DNA of 64,000 nucleotides, taken from Hysterangium stoloniferum. Taxonomy: Eukaryota > Basidiomycota > Agaricomycetes > Hysterangiales > Hysterangiaceae. The DNA is taken from contig WHVD01000186.1 in NCBI GenBank assembly GCA_015178975.1, positions 86,717 to 150,716 of the forward strand, written 5' to 3'. Below, one piece after another: positions 54,060-64,000 of the stretch. Made by a program: the position numbers and the translations under genes. The notes under the pieces were generated by a model. The model searched no databases and was not told the DNA's origin. It was given only the letters and a program-made list of their open reading frames with translations. Every line of letters starts with the position of its first letter. Within the stretch, counting starts at the first letter, position 1.

Positions 54060-54475
54060 TGTATGCTCCCCAATGAGCCATTTCATCCCAGACAAAGATA
54101 CATATGTGCACCTGCATATCTTCATCCTGGATGAATACATGTGCACCAGCATGGCTTTGTCTGGGTGTGTAACCAGCATATTTTGGTCCCAGATGAAGAC
54201 ATATGCAACCAGCATATTTGTATCCCAGACAAATACATGTGCAACCAGCACATCTTCATCCCAGACAAAGACATGTGCCTTAGGAAATATATCTTTGTCC
54301 CAGATAAAAACATGTGCACCAGCATGGCTTTGTCTGGGTGTGCAACCAGCATATTTTGGTCCCAGATGAAGACATATGCAACCAGTATATCTGTATCCCA
54401 GACAAATACATATGCAACCAGCACATCTTCATCCCAGACAAAGACATGTGCAACCAGCATATCTTCATCCCTGGA
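54060..54475. repeat. 36-bp minisatellite with 173-bp higher-order copy
   Basis: Units built on CCAGACAAAGACATGTGCAA and CCAGCATATCTTCATC give a period of 36 bp. A larger block is duplicated at 173-bp spacing ('GTGCACCAGCATGGCTTTGT' near 54139 and 54312). As 36 is divisible by three, the minus strand stays open ('WLHMSLSGMKMC'), but this is a repeat property, not evidence of a gene. It abuts the helicase fragment directly. Confidence 0.8.
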
Positions 54476-55126
54476 TTTTCATCAGCTTCAAGAGGTATTT
54501 GAAACATGCTATGGAGGTCCATACACCACTCAAAATAAGTGAAGCAATGCCAGAAGATGCAACACAATGAGTCCTCTGCCTTTGCAAGCATGTGCCAGAG
54601 TGTTCCAAACAAATGATTTTCCAGTACCACCAGGTCCATTTAAAAGGAAAAGCTTTCTATCCCCTCCAGTTTCATGTCTTGCAATAACAGCATTCATAAT
54701 TTCATTATACACAATCCTCTGGCCTTCATTTAATTTTTCAATATTTATATCTGCTTTCATTTGCTCAATTTGCTGGTCATAAGCTTTCTGTTCATTGAGA
54801 AATCAATTCCCACTCTGTCTTCCTGTGGCTCTGTATATTGAGGCATATGAGTGTACTCTGAGAGAGGTTTTCTACCTGTACAAAGAATCTCATCAAGTTT
54901 AAAGGGTCCAAAATCATAGACTGTGTCATCAGGTGGATTTGAAATAGCTACACATGTCTGAAGAACATGTTTCAAGTCATTGCAAATGTACTCTTTAAAT
55001 GGATTCCAGAGTGCAGCAGGATCAGAAGGAAAGCATTGGCTGAGAATAGTGGAAAACAGTCTCTGTAATTGAGATTTAGTCTGCATGAGCTTTGCTTCTT
55101 GAAGATACAACTTCCATTTATTATTT
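54476..55126 (-). pseudogene. Helitron helicase fragment, copy 3
   Basis: The minus strand encodes 'FGPFKLDEIL' and 'HMPQYTEPQEDRVG' (55110-54757), 'KADINIEKLNEGQRIVYNEI', an intact Walker A 'LLNGPGGTGKSFVWNTLAHA' (54760-54530) and 'HSMFQIPLEADENPG', where the minisatellite begins. One frameshift separates the first two parts. Because its Walker A is intact, it is a better reference for the helicase than the copy at 17204-17701. Confidence 0.8.
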
Positions 55127-55345
55127 TAAGAACTGAAAACTAACTAAAGTCGGTTGGCTGACGGGGACCGATCAGAAGGACTTGGCTTCAGCTTATGTGC
55201 TGCACCCCTGCAAATATCTGTTAAGTGTCCTTACATTTCAGACGGGAAAAGACTTATCCTAATGAGTTCCTTTTGGTGTAATACTGATCAGGACCGAAGG
55301 TTGCGTCAAGTGTCAGGCCAAGGAGTCAGGGACCGAGAGTGAGTG
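55127..55345 (-). mobile_element. Family II LTR fragment
   Basis: About 215 bp matching the TGTTAAG end of LTR B/C (AAGAACTGAAAACTAACT and 'GGACTTGGCTTCAGCTTATG'), without the terminal TG. It runs without a gap into the 20-bp minisatellite, which seems to have arisen at or in the LTR. Confidence 0.7.
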
Positions 55346-55545
55346 ATGGCGACACAGGTTTTTGAATGGCGACACAGGTTTTTGAATGGCGACACAGGTT
55401 TTTGAATGGCGACACAGGTTTTTGAATGGCGACACAGGTTTTTGAATGGCGACACAGGTTTTTGAATGGCGACACAGGTTTTTGAATGGCGACACAGGTT
55501 TTTGAATGGCGACACAGGTTTTTGAATGGCGACACAGGTTTTTGA
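55346..55545. repeat. 20-bp minisatellite, ten perfect copies
   Basis: Ten consecutive identical units of ATGGCGACACAGGTTTTTGA. All three minus frames are open through it because the 20-bp unit has no minus-strand stop; these overlapping frames are therefore not genes. Confidence 0.95.
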
Positions 55546-57670
55546 ATGGTGAAGACATTTTCTAATGACGATGAAGAGGTTTTTGAACAGCAATGACGTT
55601 TATGAATGGCAACAAAGAGGCTTTGGAATGGCAAAGATGTTTTTGAATAGCAATGAGACATTTTTGAATGGTGACAAAGATGTTTTCAAACAGCAATGAC
55701 GTTCATGAATGGTGAAGAAGAGGTTTTGGAATGGTGAAGAAGTTTTCAAACAGCGATGAGACACTTTTGAGTGGTGACAAAGATGTTTTCAAACAGCAAT
55801 GACATTTATGAACAGCGACCAAGACATTTTGGAATGGCGATCACTGCCAGGGATGTCCACTTTGAAGACTGGGTCCGGCGAAGACATTTTTGAATGGCAA
55901 TGAAGAGATTTTTGAATAGCAATCACATTTGTGAACAGCAATGAAGATGTTTTTGAATGGTGATGGAGAAGTTTTTCAATGGGCAAGGCATTTTTGAATG
56001 GCGACAAAGAAGTTTTTGAACAGTGATTATGTTTAAAAACGGTGATGAAGAGGTTTTTGAACAGCGACAAAGAAGTTTCGAACAGCGATCAAGTTTATGA
56101 ATGGTGATGAAGAGTGTTTTGAATGGCGACAAAGACATTTGATCGGTATTTTGAACGGTGATGACAATAATGTTTGCCAACAGTGAAATGGCAAAGAAGA
56201 CCATTTTGATTAGGGTTTTGAACAGTGACAAAGACGATGAAGATATTTGATCGGTATTGTGAATGGCGATGAAGACATTTGATTGGTATTTTGAATGGCA
56301 ATGACAATAGCGTTTGCCAATGTTGAAATGGTGAAGAAGGCCATTTTGATTAGTGTTTTGAATGGTGATGACAATAACATTTTCCAATGGTGAAATGGCG
56401 AAGAAGATGTTTGATCAGTGTTTTGAACAGCAACGAAGATGTTTGATAGGTATTTTGAACAGTGATGACAATAACATTTGCCAACGGTGAAACGGCAAAG
56501 AAGACCATTTTGATTAGTGTTTTGAACGGCGATGAAGACATTTGATCGGTATTTTGAATGATGATGAAGACATTTGATCGGTATTTTGAACAGTGACAAG
56601 ACATTTTGATTAGTGTTTTGAATGGCAATGAAGATGTTTGATCAGTATTTTGAATGGTGACGACAATAATGTTTGCCAACAGTGAAACAGTGAAGGAGAG
56701 GATTTGAAATGGCAATGAAGACCATTTTGATTAGTGTGTTGAATGGCGACGAAGGTGTTTGATTGGTATTTTGAATGGCGATGACAATAACATTTGCCAA
56801 CAGTGAAACAGTGGAGAAGACGATTTGAAATGGCGATGAAGACATTTTGATTATTGTTTTAAATGGCAATGACAATAACAGTGACAGAGCGAAGGGGAGG
56901 ATTTGACAATGGTGATGAAGACCATTTTGATTAGTATTTTGAATGATGACAAAGACCTTTTCATTGGTATTTTGAACGGTGACGACTATAACGTTTGATA
57001 ACAGTGAAACAGTGAAGAAGACAATTTGAAACAGCGATGAAGACATTTTGATTAGTATTTTGAATGGCGACGACAATAACATTTTGTCAATGGTGAAACA
57101 GTGAAGGGGAGGATTTGACAACGGCGATGAAGACCATTTTGATTAGTGTTTTGAACAACGATGAAGATGTTTTGATTGGTATTTTGAATGGTGACAACAA
57201 TAACATTTGCCAATAGTGAAACAATGAGGTAGACGATTTTAAATGTTGATGAAGATGATTTCGAGGATGTGTCAACAGTGGAGGGGCAACAGTTTGAATG
57301 GTGAAGACAATGTTTGAAACAGCAAAGACGGTATTTTGAATGGCAAAGGAGACAGTTTGGATGGTGAAGACACCCTCTCAACACCATATGCGAACAAGGT
57401 TTCGTTTGCAGGGGGAATACACATAGTGTTTTGAACAGCAATGACAATAACATTTGTCAATGGTGAAACAGTGAAGGGGAGGATTTGACAACAGCAATGA
57501 AGACCATGTTGATTAGTGTTTTGAATGATGACAAAGACATTTTGATCGGTATTTTGAATGGCGATGACAATAATGTTTGCCAACAGTGAAATGATGAAGT
57601 AGACAATGTTAAATGGCAATGAAGATGATTTTGAATAGTGGTTTTGAACAGCGATGAAACACTTTTCACT
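55546..57670. repeat. Degenerate extension of the 20-bp minisatellite with higher-order structure
   Basis: For about 2.1 kb the core TTTTGAATGGCGATGAAGA recurs with substitutions. From about 56140, longer blocks such as 'CAATAACATTTGCCAACAGT' followed by 'GAAACAGTGAAG' and 'CATTTTGATTAGTGTTTTGA' recur at irregular intervals of 100-280 bp. Divergence rises away from the perfect array. A short non-repeat piece is at about 57361-57425. Minus-strand frames here are by-products. Confidence 0.8.
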
Positions 57671-60180
57671 GGTCTGCCTGCATTTATGAGGGTAAGTTGG
57701 GACTGCAGCCACCAATTGTCAAGCTTCGATTTAATGTTTGGAAGACAGAATACATGATAAATGAAGTTTGTAGCCCTGAATTTATGGACCACTTCAGACA
57801 AGGATTGTATGTTTCAATTACTTACACATTACTTATATGCTATGTAACTAGTGAATTTCTAGGTTTTGGATGCACTGGGAAGTAGGGAATGAGAGCATCC
57901 AATATGATCAAATTTGCACAATCTAAGCTTATTTACAATGACAACCATTCTAAAATTTCTGACAAAGCAAAGATCACTATTCTTGCAAGACATTTGCTAT
58001 TAGAATTCAAACTGAAACATGAAGCAGGCATCAGGATGGAGACAGAATTAGTGGCTGCACATGTATGCAGCCTACTTTGTTTGCACTCACCAGGAGTACT
58101 TATACTTGGGTGCACAATCTGACTGTTTTGACTGAGGCTGCTGTGAGGATTATGGTATACAACCAGTTTCCAACTGCAGAAATTGTCTCAGAATATGTAA
58201 CTCTCAAATGGGCTTATTACATATGGGGAATGTGGTGAACTTATTGGATGACTACTATGAATACAAGCATTTAACAGGGCCATTGTGGAAACTTTCTGAG
58301 AAATTTTCCAAGAGAAATGAGTTCTGAGGATTAAATGATTATATTCCTAGGACTTGAAGAAGGTAGTTTATGCAGGTATACATCTATCTAAATGATTAAT
58401 TTATGAAACCTTTCTGGTCCAAGATAGTAACTGGAAGTACTTAGATATATATATAGAAGCAGAAGTCAAGATTGATTGGAGATGGTATTTATAATTTCTA
58501 ATACTATAGTTTGAGTACTGTTTGGAATGGAGGTTGTATGGAATTGACTGTGCTGTATCTAAAAGTGCTATTATGGTGAATATTTCTATGTATTGAAAAA
58601 AAGTTGCAGTGCTGACTATGTCAAAAAGATCTAAATAAGATTTAAGATAATTATTACATAAATTTTCATCAATTTATTCCTATTCTTTTTGTCTGTAAGA
58701 TTCACAATGTGAGAAAAACTATTTGGATTCAGGACATGGAGGGAGGCTGTAAAGGAGTGATTTGAATGAGCTCATGACAGTTGTCCAAGATTGATCTCAT
58801 ACTCTCCTAAATAAAAGTAGGTGGCCTTAAAATATTCCAGATAAGGGTACTCATTGAGTTGGAATCTAAGCAAGTCTATTCAAAAATATATCACAATCTA
58901 ATAATGCTGCCATCTATTTGCTGTGAAATCATCATTTGCCACCTTATACCCTTTAGAATAGCTTTACTACATTGTATTTAGTTTCAGTTTATTTTCCATT
59001 TCTTTCCATACTTCTTTTGATCCATCACTTCCTTTTGCTTCTATTTTCAGATCTCCAATCATCTACTATACACTTTTATAAAGCTTTTTTCATGTATACT
59101 ACAGTCTCCTAGTTCTAAAATCAACTTAGATTACCTCTCTCTAGTTTTAATTTCCTTTACTTTTCTCTTAATCCCTTCAAAGGTATTATTGGCCAGCTCT
59201 GATTCTTATCTCTATGACTCTTAGCTTTTTGGCCCTCCAGTTGATTCAACTATGTAAGTGTTCTCTTTAGTCTATATCATACTATCCACTCTGTTTGAAA
59301 TACCAGATTATCTTAACAGTTTATGTCAACATAAAAGTTGAAGCTAAGCTCTACTGTGTTTTATAGAGTTGGACCTCCTAACTAGAATTATTCCTATTAT
59401 CAGCCCCTTAATTTTTATAATTCTCATCAGTAGCCTCCTGACTAGGTCATCTCCTACTTTCCCCAGCTTTAGATCTTAACAATATACCACTTTCTACTTA
59501 AAAGGTAGCTGTCACAATATGCAAATTTTTGATGTGAAACCAGAATCCTTATCATTTAGATATTATATTTTAGACTCTAATAAGTTTATTTGAGCATTTA
59601 TAACATTAATTTTATTAGACAATCAACAGTAGAAGCTGGAGTAATATACTCAGTTAGATATTAACAGTAAGAATTCAGTAAATGCCATCTGAAAATGTAT
59701 AGAAAGGTTTCTCTGTTAAACCACTCAGAGTATAGTAGAATGTGAAATTATAATGTTTGGAATAGTCCATGTGTATCCATATCCTGGATCAAGGCCCAAA
59801 TACAGTGAAAAGGAATGTCTCCTAGAAAATGTATTATAAAGGATAAAATATGAGTAACTTCAAGGATAATAGGCCTTAAAAAGACTAAAAAGATTAGCAG
59901 TCATTACAATTAGAAGGTAAAATCACTTACAATTGTGTAAGAGAATTTCAAGCTTGTCATAATGTACAAGAGATAGTTCAGATAGATAGAAGTGGCACAT
60001 AACAGGAAGGACTATCTGTAGTTTGAGATTGGTAAAGTCATCTATAAGAGAGTAAAGAGAGATTCAATGATTTAAGAATTAAAGTATACCATATTTGGCA
60101 AAAGCTGAAAACAATTTTATGCCAGCTAAAACAAGTTGTTCACTTTCAGCACTGACAAGGGATACACAGTGTTGTTCTAG
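57671..60180. other. AT-rich stretch with weak open frames
   Basis: Plus frames 57697-57885 and 57889-58122 follow each other and might be parts of one decayed gene; neither is recognised. The minus reading at about 58890-59040 resembles the remnant at 48616-48810. Nothing else is identifiable. Confidence 0.35.
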
Positions 60181-60255
60181 ATCACATCTGACAATGGCTT
60201 GTCAAAAGCAATCTTGGGAGAGATTTGTCAGAAAAAACTCTACAAGAATTTAAAG

Positions 60256-63200
60256 TCACACACCTTGGGCTGCTAGCTTTGCAGGGAAGTCGACAACAAC
60301 GAGGTGGCTGGGCAAATTGGTATTCTCTAAGAGTTTGATAATGCTGGGAATGGCATCCAAAACGGGGGATCGAAATTGGGCTATGAGCAAAACTCAGCCA
60401 GATTCCAATCAGATTTAGAGATATCAAACCTTGTTCTGAAAGCTTGGCCAGTACCGATGTTCCTTGGGATGGTACACCTTCATCAGGCTCTTTCAAAAGT
60501 GTCACAATGTCGGGAATGGCATCCGAAATAGCAGCTTGAAATTCGGCTGTAGTCAAATATCAGCTGCATTCTCATCATGCTAGGGGGTACCGGGCTCGCA
60601 CCTTGCTCTGAAAACTTAGCAAGTGCCGATGCACCTTGGGATCGAACTTCTTCATCAGGGTCCTTCAAAAGTGCCACAATAATGTCGGGAATGGCACCCG
60701 AAATGGCCTGTCGAAATTCCGCTGTGGTCAAATATCAGCTGCATTGCAATGATTTGTGGAGGCACTGCACCTTGCTCTGAAAAGTTGACCAATGCCGATG
60801 CTCCTTTGGATCGAACATACGACATTGTGTCCTTCAATAGTACCACAATCTCAGGGATGGCACCAAAAATGGCAGCTCGAAATTCGGCTGTGGTGAAATG
60901 TCAGCGGGATTCTCACCGTGTTGGGAGGCACCGCACCTTGTTCTGAAAATTTGACCAGTGTTGATGCTCCTTTGGATCGAACGTCTTCACCAGGGTGCTT
61001 CAAAAGGGCCACAACGTCGAGAATGGAACCCGAAATGGCTGTTCGAAATTCAACTGTAATCACATATCAGTTGCGTTCCCATCATTTTGGAAGGCACCAT
61101 ACCTTGCTCTGAAAGTTTAGCCAGTGCCGATGCTCCTGCGGACCGAACAGAGTACGCGGTGTCCTTCAAAAGTGCCACAATGTCGGGAATGACACCCGAA
61201 ATGGCAGCCCGAAATGTGGCTGTAGTGAATTATCAGCTCTATTCCCATCATGTTGGGAGGTAGCGCACTTTGCTCTGAAAACTGGACCAGTGTCGATACT
61301 CCTATAGACCGAACGTCTTCACCAGGGGCCTGCAAAAGGGCCGCAACGTCGGGAATGGAACCTGAAATGGCAGCTCGAAATTCAGCTGTAGTCAAATATC
61401 AGCTGCATTCCCATCTTTGAGGGAGGCACCACACCTTGCTCTGAAAACTTGGCAAGTGCCGATGCTCCTTGAGATCGAACATCTTCATTGTGGTCCTTCA
61501 AAAGTGCCACAACGTCGGGTATGGAACTCGAAATGGCACCCCGGAACTCGGCTAGAGTCAAATCTCAGCTACATTCCCATCATTGGGGGAGGCACCGCAC
61601 CATGCTCTGAAAGCTTGACCAGTGCCGATGCTCCTTTGTATCTAACAGAAGACATTGGGTCCTTCAAATGTATCACCACGTCGGGAATCGCAGTCGATAT
61701 GGCAGGTCGAAATTCAGCTGTAGTCAAACATCAACTGCATTCTCATCATGTTGGAAGGCACCGCACCTTGCTCTGAAAACTTGGCCAGTGCCGATGCTCC
61801 TTCAGATCGAACATCTTCATCGTGGTCCTTCAAAAGTGCCACAACGTCGGGTATGGAACTCGAAATGGCCGCTCGAAACTCGGCTGTAGTCGAATATCAG
61901 CTGCATTTACATCGTGGTGGCATGCACCTTGCTCTGAAAACTTGGCCAGTGCCGATGCTCCTTCAGATCGAACATCTTTATCGTGGTCCTTCAAAAGTGC
62001 CACAACGTCGGGTATGGAACTCGAAATGGCCGCTCGAAACTCAGCTGTAGTCAAATATCAGCGGCATTCTCATCATGCTGGCAGGCACCGCACTTTGCTC
62101 TGAAAACTTGGCAAGTGCCGATGCACGTTGGGATCGAACTTCTTCATCAGGATCCTTCAAAAGTGCCACAATGTCGGGAATGGCACCCGAAATGGCCTGT
62201 CGAAATTCGGCTGTAGTCAAATATTAGCTGCATTCCAATGATGTGGGGAGGTACCACACCATGCTCTGAAAGGTTGGCAAGTGCCAATGCTCCTTTGGAT
62301 CGAACATAAGACATTGGGTCCTTCAAAAGTACCACAATAAAGGGAATGGCACCCGAAATGGGAGCCTGAAATTCGGCTGTAGTCAAATATCAGCTGCATT
62401 GCAATGATGCGGGGAAGCACCGCACCATGCTCTGAAAGGTTGGCCAGTGCCGATGCTCCATTGGATCGAACATAAGACATTGTGTCCTTCAAAAGTACCA
62501 CGATATCGGGAATGGCATCCGAAATGGCAGCTCGACATTGGGCTGGAATAAAATCTCAGCTGGGTTCCAATCACATTTAGAGGAGTTACACCTTGCTCCG
62601 AAAGCCTGACCAGTGCCGATACTCCTTCGGATCTAACATAGTACGTGGAGTCCTTCAAAAGCCCCACAATGGCAGGAATGGCACCTGAAACGGCAGCTTG
62701 AAATTCGGCTGTGGTCAAATATCAGCTACATTCCCATCACGCTGGCAACCACTGCACCTTGCTCTGAAAACTTGAACAGTGCCGATGCTCCTTCAGATCG
62801 AACATGTTTATAATGATGCTTCAAAAGTGTCAAAAGGTCTGGAATGGCACTCGAAATGGCAGCCCGAAATTCGCCTGTAGTCAAATATCAGCTGCATTCC
62901 CATGATGTTGGGAGGCACCGCACCTTGCTCTGAAAACTTGGCCAGTGCCGATGCTCCATAGCATTGAATATTTTCATCAGGGTCCTTCAAAAGTGATACG
63001 ATGTCGGGAATGGTATGCACAATGGGAGCTCGAAATTCGGCTGTAGTCAAATCTCAACTGCATTCTCATCACGCTGGCAGTGGCCGCACCTTGCTCTGAA
63101 AACTTGAACAGTGCCGATGCTCCTTCAGATCGAACATTTACATCACGGTCCTTCAAAAGTGCCACAATCTCGGGAATGGCACCCGAAATAGCCGCTCGAA

Positions 63201-63807
63201 ATTCAGCTGTAGTCAAATATCAGCTGCATTTACATCGTGGTGGCATGCACCGCACCTTGCTCTGAAAACTTGGCAAGTGCCGATGCACCTTGGGATCGAA
63301 CATCTTCATCGTGGTCCTTCAAAAGTGCCACAACGTCGGGTATGGAACTCGAAATGGCCGCTCGAAACTCAGCTGTAGTCAAATATCAGCTGCATTCTCA
63401 TCATGCTGGCAGGCATCGCACTTTGCTCTGAAAACTTGGCAAGTGCCGATGCACCTTGGGATCGAACTTCTTCATCAGGATCCTTCAAAAGTGCCACAAC
63501 GTCCGGAATGGCACCCAAAATGGCAGCTTGAAATTCAGCTGTAGTCAAATATCAGCTGCACTCCCATCACGTTGAGAGCACCGCACCTTGCTCTGAAAAC
63601 TTGGCCAGTGCCGATGCTCCTTCGGAGCGAACATAGTCCCATGAGTCCTTCAAAAGTGCCACAGTGGCGGGAACCGCACCACAAATGGCACCTCGAAATT
63701 CGGCTAGAGTCACAGGTCAATTGTATTCCTATCGTGGTGGGACACCATACCTTGCCCTGAAAACCTGGCCAGTGCCGATACTCCTTCTGACCGAACAGGG
63801 TACCTGG
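60256..63807 (-). CDS. Armadillo/HEAT-like repeat protein, 5' end lost at the telomere
   Basis: On the minus strand, 20 complete exons each encode one 39-residue armadillo-like repeat ('EFRAAISGAIPDIVALLKD', then 'VRSEGASALAKFSEQ'). They are followed by a diverged last exon (60380 to 60256: 'AIPSIIKLLENTN', 'PAKLAAQ', then a TGA at 60256-60258). Armadillo repeats form a right-handed helical scaffold for protein binding. At the other end an exon begun at 63751 is interrupted after about 57 bp by telomere repeats, so the start, promoter and any N-terminal effector domain are missing. What remains is at least 820 residues. Exons are 117 nt (one is 120) and all phase 1-1. No nonsense mutation is seen in the exons examined, so the loss looks recent. 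Confidence 0.75.
60381..63750 (-). repeat. Tandem 166-bp exon-intron modules encoding armadillo repeats
   Basis: Introns start, on the plus strand, at 60381, 60547, 60722, 60888, 61054, 61220, 61386, 61552, 61718, 61884, 62045, 62211, 62377, 62543, 62709, 62875, 63041, 63207, 63373, 63539 and 63704. Spacing is 166 bp except where the intron is 44, 47 or 55 nt or the exon is 120 nt. On the coding strand, introns read GTGCRGTGCC...TTTGACTACAG; acceptor variants are CTCTAG, TTCCAG, ATTACAG and CTCATAG. Each splits an alanine codon after its first base. Introns are about as conserved as exons. Confidence 0.9.
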
Positions 63808-64000
63808 TTAGGGTTTAGGGTTTAGGGTTTAGGGTTTAGGGTTTAGGGTTTAGGGTTTAGGGTTTAGGGTTTAGGGTTTAGGGTTTAGGGTTTAGGGTTT
63901 AGGGTTTAGGGTTTAGGGTTTAGGGTTTAGGGTTTTAGGTTTAGGGTTTAGGGTTTAGGGTTTAGGGTTTAGGGTTTTAGGGTTTAGGGTTTAGGGTTTA
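63806..64000 (+). repeat. Telomere, (TTTAGGG)n
   Basis: About 27 heptamer repeats run to the window edge, G-rich strand 5' to 3' outward, as at a right chromosome end. Two units read TTTTAGGG or TTTTAGG (near 63930 and 63976). The first unit overlaps the GGT of the armadillo exon (GGTTAGGG), leaving no subtelomeric spacer between gene and telomere. Confidence 0.95.

Noticed and set aside
54060..54550. Overlapping plus and minus frames ('NQHIFIPDKDMC', 'WLHMSLSGMKMC') as repeat proteins
   Set aside because: Period 36 keeps all frames open on both strands; a by-product of the minisatellite.
55306..57800. Long overlapping minus-strand reading frames rich in 'SPFKNLCRHSK'
   Set aside because: They come from a 20-bp repeat with no minus-strand stop codon in any frame; no start context or splice pattern supports a gene.
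60182..63720. Many separate small minus-strand proteins starting 'MTTAEF' in the armadillo array
   Set aside because: Each is one exon read into the next intron; the ATG-like start lies within the preceding intron. They are parts of one spliced gene.
60577..63760. Plus-strand frames across the armadillo array ('APCSENLASADAPSDRT')
   Set aside because: They read opposite to the splice-consistent exons and span introns of the minus gene; shadows of the repeat.

Overview
The window is the right-hand end of a fungal chromosome, most likely from an agaricomycete basidiomycete. Support for this: about 195 bp of telomere repeat at the right edge; short GT-AG introns of 44-61 bp; a seven-membrane-segment ankyrin protein and a DUF6699-type protein of kinds I know only from Agaricomycetes; and heavy loads of Ty3/Gypsy LTR elements and Helitrons. 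The species cannot be named from sequence alone. I see no rRNA, no convincing tRNA gene and no CRISPR.

Layout. 1-8.3 kb: an inverted pair of LTRs, dispersed repeat pieces, long stretches I cannot identify and a retroelement remnant. 8.3-13.65 kb (minus): a large gene with a multi-pass membrane N-terminus followed by an ankyrin array, in which each 33-residue repeat is one 99-nt exon separated by a near-identical 53-56 nt intron. 15.3-36.5 kb (minus): a decayed Helitron, split by a layered insertion (an LTR with TSD CAACC, inside it an LTR with TSD GGCCT, inside that a 14.8-kb tandem Gypsy array of three LTRs and two internal regions with TSD ACAGG). 36.5-40.6 kb: a decayed Gypsy element without integrase. 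40.6-48 kb: minisatellite, LTR promoter-like DNA, and solo LTRs with target duplications CAAAG, CAAGT and CTAAA, mixed with Helitron 3'-end pieces. 50.07-52.42 kb (plus): an intact-looking multi-exon gene carrying an agaricomycete family of unknown function and a DUF6699 domain. 53.7-57.7 kb: a minisatellite field with a second Helitron helicase fragment. 60.26-63.81 kb (minus): an armadillo/HEAT-like gene in which each 39-residue repeat is one 117-nt exon with a near-identical 49-nt intron; the telomere cuts it off inside an exon.

The most interesting signal is that two unrelated solenoid families (ankyrin and armadillo-like) in one subtelomere share a design: one repeat per exon, every exon a multiple of three and phase 1-1, introns as alike as the exons, and variation concentrated in a few codons (a two-residue site in the ankyrin unit, a four-residue site in the armadillo unit). 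Such arrays could be lengthened, shortened or spliced in any combination without losing frame. By analogy with internally repeated fungal NOD-like receptors, they are candidates for a rapidly diversifying recognition system. The architecture is seen directly; the role is inference.
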